A DNA stretch of 64,000 nt from CAXSBA01 sp965277105 (GCA_965277105.1 OZ255710.1:186001-250000); one strand, 5' to 3'; positions 51,836 through 60,920 are shown, numbered from the stretch's first letter. Made by a program: numbers and translations. The notes: generated by a model not told the origin, from the sequence alone.

Positions 51836-53569
51836 TTATTGAGAAATTTTTTTTAAAAGGGTAGGAATAATTTCTTCTCGAGCAATAACTTTTTTCTCTA
51901 ATGATTTTCTTTCCACGAACTCCACTTGGTTTGCTAGTTGGTTTTTTTTGCCTACGATAATTTGATAAGGTATCCCGATAAGGTTAGCATCTTTAAATTT
52001 AAAACCAGGACTTTCTTTGCGATCATCTAATAGCGGGGAGCAGTTGGTTTTTTTTAATTCTTCGTAGATTTCTTCGGCGAAGCTAACTAAAGCAGGATTT
52101 TTTACGTCCATAATTAAAACAACTACCTTAAAAGGGGCGATGATTGCTGGTAGAATTATCCCTTCTTGGTCATGGCTTTGCTCAATGATCGCGGCTAATA
52201 ATCGATTAACCCCTATCCCATAGCATCCCATGGTGGGATAAACGTCTTTGCCTTGGGGATTTTTTACCTTTACTTTAAAGTCGCGAAGGTACTTTTGCCC
52301 TAGCTTGAAAATATGACCAATTTCTATTCCCTTCATATGAGTTAATGCCTTTTCCCCACAGTTAGGGCAAGCAGAGCCTTTTTCTCCTTTGGCCGTATAA
52401 ACATTGGCTACCAGGTAGTTGGTTAAATCTCTTTCAATGCTTACTCCGGTAAAGTGAAAGTCTTTTTCATTGGCCCCCATAACTAAATTTTTTTCCTGGT
52501 GAATAGTTTCGTCAACTATTACTTTTATTTCTTGGGGGATGTTGATCCCTCCAATAAATCCCACTTTTGTCTTGAGTTTTTCTTCTATTTCTTCATCTTC
52601 GGCTAAAAAAATTTCGTCAGTGGCTAAAACCTTAACTAGCTTGGTTTCATTGACTTCGTAATCACCTCTGATTAAAACTAAAGCCAACTTTTTATTTTCT
52701 TTTTCTTGATAAGAATAAACCCGAGCCTTCACGCTATCTTTTACATCTTTTTTTAAATAAAGGCAAACGTCTTTGATGGTTCTGGTGTCAGGAGTAGCTA
52801 CTTTCGTTAACTCTTGGTCTTCTAGAGAATTAATGGGTTCTCTAGGAAATGGAATTTCATCTGCGGTTTCTATGTTCGCTGCATAAGGGCAGTTATTGCA
52901 GTTAATAATGGTTTCTTCTCCTATGTTGGTTAGTACCATAAACTCCTCAGAGTCTTGCCCGCCCATAGCCCCACTATCCGCCTTAACGGCCACGAAGTTT
53001 AATCCTAATTTAGTAAAAATAGTGGTGTAGGTTTTTTTCATCTTTTGATAACTTTTTTCCAGTGAATCGTCGTCAAAGTCAAAGCTATAAGCATCTTTCA
53101 TAACAAACTCTTTGCCCCGCATAACTCCAAAACGAGGCCTAATTTCATCGCGAAATTTATGATTAATTTGATAAAGATTAATCGGTAAATCTTTATAAGA
53201 AAAAATTTCTTCTAAAACTAGTTGGGTGAAATTTTCTTCGTTGGTGGGAGAAAGAGCATATTCTTCTGCTTTTTCATTTTTGATCCGAAATAATTCATTT
53301 TTAAAAATAGCCCAGCGATTACTTTTTAATAAAAAACGTTTAGGGATAAGGAGAGGCATTTTGCATTCCGAGGCTCCAGCTGAGTTCATTTCTTGGCGGA
53401 TGACTTCTTCGACTTGGTTTAACAGGGCCAGCCCATAAGGCAAATATAAATAAAGACCAGCTCCAGTTTTGCGAATCATTCCAGAGCGAATCATCAACTG
53501 ATGAGAATTTACAACTGCGTCGCTAGGGTTTTCTTTAAGGGTGGGGAGAAAGTACTCGCTTCGTTTCAA
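51836..53569 (-). CDS. proS: Prolyl-tRNA synthetase (bacterial type with editing insertion)
   Basis: Class II aminoacyl-tRNA synthetase, 577 residues. Motif 1 region RSGMIRKTGAGLYLYLPYG near residue 27; motif 2 HKFRDEIRPRFGVMRGKEF near 138 (TNEENFT before it); the INS editing domain lies about 225-380 (KVATPDTRTIKDVC); motif 3 region YGIGVNRLLAAIIEQ near 450, then the anticodon-binding domain (DDRKESPGFKFKDANLIG). Overlaps dapA by four bases. Confidence 0.96.
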   Translation of the reverse strand: MKRSEYFLPTLKENPSDAVVNSHQLMIRSGMIRKTGAGLYLYLPYGLALLNQVEEVIRQEMNSAGASECKMPLLIPKRFLLKSNRWAIFKNELFRIKNEKAEEYALSPTNEENFTQLVLEEIFSYKDLPINLYQINHKFRDEIRPRFGVMRGKEFVMKDAYSFDFDDDSLEKSYQKMKKTYTTIFTKLGLNFVAVKADSGAMGGQDSEEFMVLTNIGEETIINCNNCPYAANIETADEIPFPREPINSLEDQELTKVATPDTRTIKDVCLYLKKDVKDSVKARVYSYQEKENKKLALVLIRGDYEVNETKLVKVLATDEIFLAEDEEIEEKLKTKVGFIGGINIPQEIKVIVDETIHQEKNLVMGANEKDFHFTGVSIERDLTNYLVANVYTAKGEKGSACPNCGEKALTHMKGIEIGHIFKLGQKYLRDFKVKVKNPQGKDVYPTMGCYGIGVNRLLAAIIEQSHDQEGIILPAIIAPFKVVVLIMDVKNPALVSFAEEIYEELKKTNCSPLLDDRKESPGFKFKDANLIGIPYQIIVGKKNQLANQVEFVERKSLEKKVIAREEIIPTLLKKISQ

Positions 53570-54429
53570 CTAAAATTTTTTAATAGCCTAGTGATCTCTT
53601 CAACTACCTTGTTGGAAGCAGGGGTAAGGGGTAGCCTAATTTCGGGGGATTCAATTATCCCTTTTAGATGACAAGCAGCTTTAATTGGAATGGGATTAGT
53701 TTCTAAGAATAAAGCTTTCCCTAGTTGCCATAATTGGTAATGCATTTTTTTAGCTAAGTCATAGTTTCCTTTTTGATAGTTATCATATAAAGATTTTAGC
53801 TCTTTAGGAAAAATGTTAGATAAAACCGAAATGCATCCTACCCCGCCAATGCTATAAATAGGGAGATTCATGCTGTCATTCCCTGATAAAATATGAAGGT
53901 TAGGGTTGCGGCTAATTAGGTCGCTAACCACATCGATATTTCCCGTTGCTTCTTTAACCGTTGTAATGTTTGGGATGGCAGATAGTTCTTCTATAGTTTG
54001 GTTTTCAATTAATACACTAGTTCTGCCCGGGATATTGTAAATGACAATTTCTGCCTTCACTTTTTCTGCGATACTTTGATAGTGATTTAGTAACCCTAAC
54101 TGAGTGGGTTTATTATAATAAGGGGAAACTATTAAAAGTCCGTCTACTCCTAATTCGTCAGCAAATATGCTAAGTTCAATTGATTCTTGAGTAGAGTTAC
54201 TTCCCGAACCAGCAATGACTTTTATTCTTTTGTTGACAATTTCACAGGTAAACTCTACTACTTTTCGGTGTTCTTCATGAGATAAAGTAGGAGATTCTCC
54301 AGTAGTCCCACAAGGCACGACTCCATCCATTCCTCCGGCAATTTGAAATTCAATTAATTTTTCTAACGAGTTGTAATCAACTTTCCCGTTTTTAAAAGGG
54401 GTAACAATAGCGGTGTAGCAACCTTTCAT
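53566..54429 (-). CDS. dapA: 4-hydroxy-tetrahydrodipicolinate synthase
   Basis: Condenses pyruvate with aspartate semialdehyde, first committed step of DAP/lysine synthesis. 287 residues, TIM barrel. Pyruvate-binding GTTGESPTLSHEEH at residue 41; catalytic Tyr131 in YNIPGRTSV; Schiff-base Lys159 in TTVKEATGN; SGNDSMNLPIYSIGG near 195. An AAGGAAA site precedes the ATG; it lies 11 bases after guaB. Confidence 0.96.
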   Translation of the reverse strand: MKGCYTAIVTPFKNGKVDYNSLEKLIEFQIAGGMDGVVPCGTTGESPTLSHEEHRKVVEFTCEIVNKRIKVIAGSGSNSTQESIELSIFADELGVDGLLIVSPYYNKPTQLGLLNHYQSIAEKVKAEIVIYNIPGRTSVLIENQTIEELSAIPNITTVKEATGNIDVVSDLISRNPNLHILSGNDSMNLPIYSIGGVGCISVLSNIFPKELKSLYDNYQKGNYDLAKKMHYQLWQLGKALFLETNPIPIKAACHLKGIIESPEIRLPLTPASNKVVEEITRLLKNFS

Positions 54430-54440
54430 TTTTATTTCCT

Positions 54441-55898
54441 TTAATTTTTATCTGTTTTATAGTTGGGGGATTCCTTGGTCATTAAAACGTTATGAACATG
54501 CGACTCTTGGTACCCAGCTGAGGTTATTTTAATAAATTTACTTTTGCTTTTAAAACTTTTTAAGTTATCAACTCCGACATAGCCCATAGAAGATTTTAAC
54601 CCGCCTATTAGTTGATAAAAGACGTCTTTTACTATTCCTTTGATGGGCACCGCTGCTTCTACTCCTTCGGGAACTAATTTATCGCTTTTTTTTTTGTCTT
54701 CTTGAAAATAACGATCCTTTGATCCTTTCTGCATAGCTCCAATACTTCCCATCCCTCGGTAGCTTTTATGAAGAACTCCATTATAAAGGAACTCTTCCCC
54801 GGGGGCTTCTTTGGTCCCAGAAAATAAAGAACCAATCATAACTGTAGAAGCTCCTAAAGCTAAGGCTTTGGCAATGTCTCCTGAATACTTTATCCCACCA
54901 TCAGCAATGATAGGGATTTTATGTTTTTTTGCTACTTGGTAGCAGTTTTTAATCGCACTTGCCTGGGGATAACCCACTCCCGTGACAATTCTCGTGGTGC
55001 AAATAGAACCAGGCCCTACTCCTACTTTTACGCCATTAGCTCCAGCTTTGATTAAGTCTAAACACCCTTCAGGAGTCACTACATTCCCAGCAATAATCGA
55101 TACTTGATTAGAGATTTTTTTTATCTTTTTCACCATATCAGCAACCAAGTTATGGTGACCATGAGCGGTATCGACAACTAAAACATCAACTCCTATTTGA
55201 ATGAGATTTTTAGCTCTAATGAGTTCATTGTCGCTTACTCCACAAGCAGCTCCTACCATAAGGCGCCCTTTTTTATCCTTACTAGCTTCAGGATAATTAA
55301 TATCATTAAAAATATCTTTAATGCAAAAAAGGCCTTTTAGGTGATTTTCTTTGTCAACTAAGATAAGCTGCTCTATTTTATTTTTTTTAAGGATTTCTCT
55401 AGCCTCAGCTAAACTTATTTCTTTACTTACTTTGACTAAATCTTTGGACATAAGCTTATCTACCGAAGTGTCAAAGTTTTTTTCTAGGCGAATGTCTCTA
55501 CTGGTGATAATCCCTACTACCTGGTTTTTTTCATCAACTACGGGGAAAGAAGTGAGAGAATAATAATCACTTAGTTTTAAAAGCTCTTTAAGGGTAGATG
55601 ACTTTTTTAAGGTAACGGGGTTTAAGACAATGCCATTAGCGGCTCTTTTTACTTTTTCTACCTCGGCAAGTTGCTCTTGAATACTTAAGTTTTTATGAAT
55701 TACCCCAATGCCACCTTGCTGGGCCATCGCAATAGCCATCTCAGATTCAGTAACTGTGTCCATAGCCGCTGAAATGAGAGGGGCGTTGATAGTGATTTTA
55801 TTAGTTAACGAAGTTTTTAAATTTATTTTGCTTAAAGAGACGTTGGACTTGTTGGGAACAAGTAAAATATCGTCATAGGTATAGGTTTCAACAAACAC
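54441..55898 (-). CDS. guaB: IMP dehydrogenase
   Basis: NAD-dependent oxidation of IMP to XMP, the committed step to GMP. 485 residues from a GTG start. N-terminus TYDDILLVPNKSNV; a CBS pair inserted at about 95-205 (VVGIITSRDIRLE, LKGLFCIKDIFND); catalytic loop GPGSICTTRIVTGVGYPQ near residue 300; phosphate-binding ADGGIKYSGDIAKALALGA; flap region with YRGMGSIGAM. First gene of the guaB-dapA-proS-lysA transcript. TATAAT lies only five bases before the GTG. Confidence 0.96.
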   Translation of the reverse strand: MFVETYTYDDILLVPNKSNVSLSKINLKTSLTNKITINAPLISAAMDTVTESEMAIAMAQQGGIGVIHKNLSIQEQLAEVEKVKRAANGIVLNPVTLKKSSTLKELLKLSDYYSLTSFPVVDEKNQVVGIITSRDIRLEKNFDTSVDKLMSKDLVKVSKEISLAEAREILKKNKIEQLILVDKENHLKGLFCIKDIFNDINYPEASKDKKGRLMVGAACGVSDNELIRAKNLIQIGVDVLVVDTAHGHHNLVADMVKKIKKISNQVSIIAGNVVTPEGCLDLIKAGANGVKVGVGPGSICTTRIVTGVGYPQASAIKNCYQVAKKHKIPIIADGGIKYSGDIAKALALGASTVMIGSLFSGTKEAPGEEFLYNGVLHKSYRGMGSIGAMQKGSKDRYFQEDKKKSDKLVPEGVEAAVPIKGIVKDVFYQLIGGLKSSMGYVGVDNLKSFKSKSKFIKITSAGYQESHVHNVLMTKESPNYKTDKN

Positions 55899-55903
55899 TT
55901 TTT

Positions 55904-55909
55904 ATTATA
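55904..55909 (-). promoter_or_regulatory. guaB: -10 element abutting guaB
   Basis: TATAAT on the minus strand (55909-55904) ends five bases before the GTG at 55898. No Shine-Dalgarno sequence lies between. This predicts a leaderless mRNA for the whole guaB operon. Confidence 0.5.
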
Positions 55910-56069
55910 CCATAAAACTAAAGGAATTATTGCATTATTTTTTAAAAATATAAGTATCATCTTTTCCACTATGAAATAAACCAGAAATTTCAATTTTATT
56001 TATTTTATTTTCCACTTCACTAAAAATAAAAATATTTTTTTCATAAGAAATTATGAATTTTTTTTACTT

Positions 56070-56090
56070 AAAAAGTTTGTAAAACTTTTT
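56070..56090. terminator. Short hairpin downstream of the lipoprotein gene
   Basis: AAAAAGTTT (56070-56078) and AAACTTTTT (56082-56090) form a nine-base perfect stem with a three-base loop, 23 bases beyond the stop of the lipoprotein gene. The T run is inside the stem arm, so termination would be weak. The rest of the 214-base spacer up to guaB is AT-rich with nothing else visible. Confidence 0.4.
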
Positions 56091-56112
56091 AGTTGTAATT
56101 TTTGAATATTAA

Positions 56113-56880
56113 TTACTTTCTTTTTCCTGGGTAACAAGTATTTAAAACAACCACAACCTCTTTTCCATCTAAAGTCTTTTTTAAAAGTGCAAAATATCCA
56201 TCAGGACATATTGAATCAAGATCAACTGGAATTTCGATTTTAATTTTTTTGTCTTGATTCGTTCCAATTCCTTTAAAAAGAAGTTCAGCAGAAACCTTAT
56301 ACAGTCCATTTGATCTTTCATCATTAAATCTAGGATAAATATCTGCATCATAATGATTAGTTGTAGCACGAGATCTAAGCTGATGTACTATAGTACCAGG
56401 TTCCCAGTTGTTTTCTATAAATTCGTTATAGAAATCCATATTTAAATTTAAAAACTTTGGAGCATAAATTGCTGTTTCTCTTCTATTTTCTTCACCTTGA
56501 TCATCTTTATCTGAAATAACCCCAACTAAACTCATATCAAAAAATTTTTTTCCATTTTCATACATTATTTCATATTCACCTGGAGCAATATGAGTTTTAG
56601 GGTTAAATTTATACATAGAAATATTTGTTTGGTCTGCATAAGTTTGAGGAGTAAAATTTTGATCCGTTAAATACGGAGATGATCCATCAGGAGGCTCAAA
56701 ATTTATATAATTCTGAACTCTTAGAAATTTATTCAGAGGTCCTCCTTTAAAATAAAGATTCAAACCTTGAAGTTCTTTAATTTCATTTTTATCAACTACA
56801 TTTGGAGTAGTTGCTGAACTACAAGCACAAAGTGCTAAGCCAAGTCCTAGCCCTATAATTCTTTTTGTTGCATTTTTCAT
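56113..56880 (-). CDS. Predicted lipoprotein, unknown function
   Basis: 255 residues. The signal IIGLGLGLALCACSS contains a lipobox with the lipidated Cys near residue 20. The mature part looks beta-rich: APGEYEIMYENGKKFFDMSL, RRETAIYAPKFLNLNMDFY, GLYKVSAELLFKGIG, and a C-terminal pair of cysteines (ICPDGYF, VLNTCYPGKRK) that may form a disulfide. No family recognised. A decayed paralogue lies directly upstream and its stop overlaps this ATG. Confidence 0.65.
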   Translation of the reverse strand: MKNATKRIIGLGLGLALCACSSATTPNVVDKNEIKELQGLNLYFKGGPLNKFLRVQNYINFEPPDGSSPYLTDQNFTPQTYADQTNISMYKFNPKTHIAPGEYEIMYENGKKFFDMSLVGVISDKDDQGEENRRETAIYAPKFLNLNMDFYNEFIENNWEPGTIVHQLRSRATTNHYDADIYPRFNDERSNGLYKVSAELLFKGIGTNQDKKIKIEIPVDLDSICPDGYFALLKKTLDGKEVVVVLNTCYPGKRK

Positions 56881-57057
56881 ATTGTGTTGAGCACCCCTTC
56901 TTTTACAAATTTAATCATAGTCAAATTTAAAGCTTTTGGAACGTAAATTGCTGTTCTTCTTCCATTTTTATTTATAATAACTCCAATTAAACCCACGTCA
57001 AAAATATCCCCATTATTTGCATTTGCTATAATTTTACTTCATATAAAGTTATTTTAA
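56877..57057 (-). pseudogene. Remnant of a paralogue of the downstream lipoprotein gene
   Basis: The minus-strand frame reads LYEVKIIANANNGDIFDVGL and then IGVIINKNGRRTAIYVPKAL, matching EYEIMYENGKKFFDMSLVGV and RRETAIYAPKFLNL of the intact lipoprotein over about 45 residues with a ten-residue gap. There is no start codon, signal peptide or C-terminal half; the frame ends at a TGA that overlaps the ATG of the intact gene. DNA similarity is also visible between 56920-57010 and 56440-56550. The remaining 170 bases up to 57228 hold the control region of the propeller gene. Confidence 0.7.
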
Positions 57058-57153
57058 AATGCTATGATAAATAACTTAAACAAATTTTTTTATCGTTCTA
57101 ATATACTATGAAATTAAAAATATTATATTTGTTTTTTGAAAAAAAATAAATTT

Positions 57154-57167
57154 TTGATTAAAATCAA
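57154..57167 (+). promoter_or_regulatory. FNR/CRP-like palindromic box upstream of the propeller gene
   Basis: TTGATTAAAATCAA matches the FNR half-sites TTGAT and ATCAA with the required four-base spacer exactly. It lies 62 bases before the ATG. TATGAT (57170-57175) or TACTAT (57181-57186) could be the -10 element, which would place the box over the promoter (repressing position). In AT-rich DNA such a match can arise by chance. Confidence 0.35.
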
Positions 57168-57228
57168 TGTATGATAGTTGTACTATAGTTTTTTTTACTT
57201 GTAATAATGATTTAAGGAGAATTAATTT

Positions 57229-58545
57229 ATGAGAAAAATCATTCTAATAATTAGTAGCAAAAAATTAAATTCAGTAGTTAATAAAAGTGTTAGTTGCTTT
57301 TTTTACTTTTTATCTGTAGTTTTTTTTAGTTACTTATTTATTGCTGAAACGACAAATAATGGTATAAATGCTTTTAGCCAGAATTCTAAAGTTAGGATAT
57401 ATGGGGGGCACAGTATTCGCGATAATTCTAGTTATCAATTAAAGCAGGCTAGCTCGGTTAGTAGTGCGATTATAGATGGCAATACTTATATTTTCGTTAC
57501 TGGATATGATGATGATGGAATTAGTGTTTTTGATGTGGAGCGTAGTTATAATTTAGATTACATTATGAGTGTTCGGGATAACGATGTTTCTAATTTAGAC
57601 GGGGCTATTGCTAGTACTACTGCTATGGTGAGCGGGACTACATATCTTTTCGTTGCGGGGTATTTCGATAATGGGGTTAGTGTGTTTAAGGTGAGTAAAG
57701 ATGGCAATTTAACCCACGTTGCTAGCGTTGGTGATAACGCTACTTATGAATTAAAGGGAGCTAGTTCGGTTATCACTGCTGAAATAAATAAGAAAACTTA
57801 TCTCTTCGTTGCTGGGCGTTTGGACGATGGGGTTAGCGTGTTTAATGTGGGTGGCGATGGATCTCTTACCCATGTTGCTAGCGTTGATGATAAAAGTAAT
57901 CCTCAATATAGATTAGGCGGGGCTGTTTCAGTTGCTACTGGAGTGGCTTATGGTGACACGTATCTCTTCGTTGCTGGAAGTGCAGAAGATGGGGTGACGG
58001 TCTTTAAGGTTGGTAATGATGGAGGATTAACTTATGCGGCTAAAATTGACGATAAAGATGATGGGGGAAATGAGACTTATAAGTTAGATGAAGCTTACTC
58101 AATTGTCAGTGCAGAAATTAGCAATAGTACCTATATTTTTGTTGCTGGGCGCTTGGATAATGGAATTACAGTTTTTAGAGTGGGGAAAGGAGGAAGATTA
58201 AGCCAGCTTCACAGTGTTAGCGATAAGTCTAATCCTAAATATGAATTGAAAGAAGCTTATGCTTTAGCTATCACGAAAATAGGGAATATTAATTATCTTT
58301 TTGTTGCTGGATATTTTGATGATGGGATAAGTGTGTTTCGAGTGGGGTTTACCGGGAAATTGCATTATATCACGAGTGTTGATGATAAAGATGGCAATTT
58401 TGCTTTAGACGGGGCTAGTTCAATAGCTCTTTCAGAAGTGGTTTTACATCGTGATACTTATTATCCCGATCTTAAATACGTTTTCGTTACGGGGTTTTAT
58501 GAGGATGGGATTAATGCCTTTTATTTCCAAGTTAAAGAAAATTAA
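57229..58545 (+). CDS. Exported seven-repeat beta-propeller-like protein
   Basis: 438 residues. The N-terminus has a long basic stretch and a hydrophobic segment (FFYFLSVVFFSYLFIAETT), probably a signal anchor. Then seven repeats of about 48-55 residues, each with ASSV-T-E-I, a TYLFVAGYFDNGVSVFKV-type core and a D-G-x-L-T-H-V-A-S-V-x-D turn; cores include TYLFVAGRLDDGVSVFNV, TYLFVAGSAEDGVTVFKV, TYIFVAGRLDNGITVFRV, NYLFVAGYFDDGISVFRV. Seven such units suggest a closed seven-bladed propeller. Repeats of this kind occur in secreted proteins of several marine bacteria; ligand unknown. An AAGGAGA site precedes the ATG. Confidence 0.75.
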   Translation: MRKIILIISSKKLNSVVNKSVSCFFYFLSVVFFSYLFIAETTNNGINAFSQNSKVRIYGGHSIRDNSSYQLKQASSVSSAIIDGNTYIFVTGYDDDGISVFDVERSYNLDYIMSVRDNDVSNLDGAIASTTAMVSGTTYLFVAGYFDNGVSVFKVSKDGNLTHVASVGDNATYELKGASSVITAEINKKTYLFVAGRLDDGVSVFNVGGDGSLTHVASVDDKSNPQYRLGGAVSVATGVAYGDTYLFVAGSAEDGVTVFKVGNDGGLTYAAKIDDKDDGGNETYKLDEAYSIVSAEISNSTYIFVAGRLDNGITVFRVGKGGRLSQLHSVSDKSNPKYELKEAYALAITKIGNINYLFVAGYFDDGISVFRVGFTGKLHYITSVDDKDGNFALDGASSIALSEVVLHRDTYYPDLKYVFVTGFYEDGINAFYFQVKEN

Positions 58546-58560
58546 AAAAATTAAAAACCG

Positions 58561-58582
58561 ATAATTTTTTTTAAAAAATTAT
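58561..58582. terminator. Bidirectional AT hairpin between the propeller gene and lpxB
   Basis: ATAATTTTTT (58561-58570) and AAAAAATTAT (58573-58582) pair over ten bases around TT, in the 40-base gap between two convergent genes. Either strand gives a stem ending in T or U runs. Confidence 0.45.
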
Positions 58583-58585
58583 TCC

Positions 58586-59766
58586 TTATTTTGGAAGTGA
58601 ATCAGAGATCTTTTTTATATTTTTAACTATTTTATCGAAAGCATTTTCTTTCTCCCCATATTTTTTAGCGATTTCTGCTAGCTGCTTTTTTTTATTAATA
58701 TAAAAATGGGGGTTTTTGCTATATTTTTCAAAAGTACTTTTGAGTTTTTTTGGATTAAAATGATAGTTCATCAGTTCTGGAGTGATGAGTTTTTCTTCAT
58801 AAACATTAATAGTCCCGATATAGGGCGTATAAATAAGTAACTTTAATCGAATAAAAATTTGATATAAAAAATAAGAAATACTACTTAGCTGATAAGTAAT
58901 AATATGCGGGGTGTGGAGTAGACTGGCTTTGAATGTGGTGGTCCCGGAAGTAGCAAAAATAAAAAAAGATTTTTTGATAATAAAATCAGAATACCCATGA
59001 AAAATTGGCAGCTCTAAGTTGAGTTTTTTTAATTCTTCTTGAATGTATGGTTCAAATTCTTTATGAGATAATGAGATAATAAACTGGAAATCTTTGCTTT
59101 CTTGTAAAATCATTTTTACTGTCTTTAAAAGAATAGGCGTGTGTTTTTTTACTTCTAAATAGCGACTACCTGGAAACAGAGCAATGGTTTTTAATCGTTT
59201 GTTTAAAGTTTTGGTTAAAGTGCTATTAGCAGGTGGTTTGGGGAAAAGATTTTTTTGATAAATAAAAGAGTAGGGATGCCCGACATAAAAAGCTGGGAAA
59301 CTATTTTTTTTATAGACGTGATAATCTTTTTAAAAGGGCAGAGGATCAAATCAAAGTAGTGCATTTTTTTTAAAACACCTCGCCCAAAAGTAAAAACTGG
59401 TGGGGGGAAAAAATAGGCAGTAATAATATTTTTTTTTTGGGCAATTTTTCCTAGTGGAATATTAATGCCCTGCCCATCTACGGCTAGAAAAATATCTATG
59501 GTTTGGTTTTTTAGATAGTTTTTAAACCAGCTGATAAATTTTAAATAAGTAAAAGAATTTTTTAGATTTTCAAAAATCCCAATGCTATTAATCGTAGTTA
59601 AGTCATTAATGATGTGAACATTAGGAGTTTTTATTTTTTTAACTTCCTCGCCGGCAATGCAAAAAAACTGGAAACAGTTAGGGTGATTTTTGTTAACGTA
59701 GCGAATAAAAAAAGCGATAATGTGATCGGCGGAAACTTCTAAACAAGATATTAGAACTTTAATCAA
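58586..59766 (-). pseudogene. lpxB: Lipid-A-disaccharide synthase gene interrupted by a single-base frameshift
   Basis: LpxB joins UDP-diacylglucosamine and lipid X to form the lipid A disaccharide. The N-terminal part (TTG start at 59766) contains INSIGIFENLKNSFTY, DIFLAVDGQGINIPLGKIAQ and ITAYFFPPPVFTFGRGVLKK, then loses frame. The other frame resumes with FPAFYVGHPYSFIYQ and TIALFPGSRYLEVKKHTPIL and the C-terminal IFATSGTTTFKASLLHTPHI. Adding one base to the five-base T run at 59327-59331 (A run on the coding strand) restores a single 393-residue protein of normal family length. Either a real recent mutation or a homopolymer sequence error; lipid A synthesis needs this gene, which favours error. 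The GEASGD-type opening is altered to LEVSADH. Confidence 0.85.
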
Positions 59767-59777
59767 TCGTTAAAAAA

Positions 59778-60218
59778 CTACTGCATGGTCGCCATGAACT
59801 CGCCTTCGCAGACTAGCTTTTCTTCTACGGTGATTTTCCCACTGTATTTTTTAAAGGCTTTGGCTTCTTTTAAAAAATCAATTGATAAAGTTAGGGTGTC
59901 ACCGGGCCTTACTATTTGTCTAAACTTTACTTTATCGATGCTGACGAAATAAATATTGGCTTCTTTAATAGTGTTGGTGGTGAGATAATGAAAAGCAGCT
60001 AACTGAGCTAATGCTTCGATTTGTAAAACCCCAGGCATAATGGGATTGCCAGGAAAATGCCCTGGAAAAAATGGTTCGTTAAAAGTAACGTTTTTAATCC
60101 CGACTGCTTTTTTTTCTTCTACACTAACAACTTTATCTAATAATAAAAAGGGGTAATGATGAGGAAGTTTCTGGATGATGTCTTGAATGTCGTAAATTTT
60201 TTTTTGATTTTCTGTCAT
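59778..60218 (-). CDS. fabZ: 3-hydroxyacyl-ACP dehydratase FabZ
   Basis: Dehydrates 3-hydroxyacyl-ACP in fatty-acid elongation. 146 residues. LPHHYPFLLLDKVV near residue 18, FFPGHFPGNPIMPGVLQIEA with catalytic His54 and Glu68, and a hot-dog fold are clear. Eleven bases upstream of lpxB; fabZ next to lpx genes is the common order in Gram-negatives. Confidence 0.95.
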   Translation of the reverse strand: MTENQKKIYDIQDIIQKLPHHYPFLLLDKVVSVEEKKAVGIKNVTFNEPFFPGHFPGNPIMPGVLQIEALAQLAAFHYLTTNTIKEANIYFVSIDKVKFRQIVRPGDTLTLSIDFLKEAKAFKKYSGKITVEEKLVCEGEFMATMQ

Positions 60219-60379
60219 TTTTAGTTTGATTTTTTATTTTTGTTTTTTTGTTGAATTCTTGCAGTATTAAAATAAATTATAATATAACTTCTAACAGGAA
60301 ATAAAATTTTACTTTTTATATCTTCACGCTTTTTTGTTAAAAGTTATTCCATTAAATCAAAAATAAATTTAGTGAAAAA

Positions 60380-60844
60380 CTAAAAGCGAAAGTAAATGCC
60401 GACTTTTGCATAATAAAACATTGGCATATCGATCCCACTTTCTAAAGTAATCCCTAAAAATTTTCCTCCTATTCTAAGCCCAGTAAAAAGAGTGCCCCCC
60501 GGCATATGAAAAAAATCGTCGGTACCAATATTAGCAACTAGATAATTGACAGAAATTCCCAAATACAAATCAAAAACAAAAAAAGGGATATGGAGAGCGG
60601 TTCTTATTTTTGGGTAAAGGATTACTTCGTTTGAAACAGGCCAAAAAGCTAATTCTAATCCCGTTGCAAAAAACTTAAAGAATCGATACTCCAATAATAA
60701 ATTCCCCCAAATTCCAAAAGGACCACTTACTGATATCTCAGTGTGCCATTTTTTTGTGTAATAAAATTTATCTTCTTGACTAAATAAGGGAGTGAAAATT
60801 ATTAGGCTTGCTATTATTAATGTTTTTATTAAAATTTTTTTCAA
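60380..60844 (-). CDS. Small predicted outer-membrane protein
   Basis: 154 residues from a TTG start. Signal peptide ILIKTLIIASLIIFTPLFSQ, then alternating strands (FGIWGNLLLEYRFFKFFATG, VFDLYLGISVNYLVANIG, GTLFTGLRIGGKFLGITLES) and a terminal AKVGIYFRF with C-terminal Phe. This is the pattern of a small beta-barrel. No family recognised. A frameshifted copy lies immediately upstream. The 160-base spacer to fabZ shows only an AT-rich promoter-like tract. Confidence 0.6.
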   Translation of the reverse strand: MKKILIKTLIIASLIIFTPLFSQEDKFYYTKKWHTEISVSGPFGIWGNLLLEYRFFKFFATGLELAFWPVSNEVILYPKIRTALHIPFFVFDLYLGISVNYLVANIGTDDFFHMPGGTLFTGLRIGGKFLGITLESGIDMPMFYYAKVGIYFRF

Positions 60845-60920
60845 TTAATATTTTTTCTATTTTTAAATTTCTTCATTAAGGGTTAAACAATTCTAGCATT
60901 AAATTAAATTTAGTTCAAAA

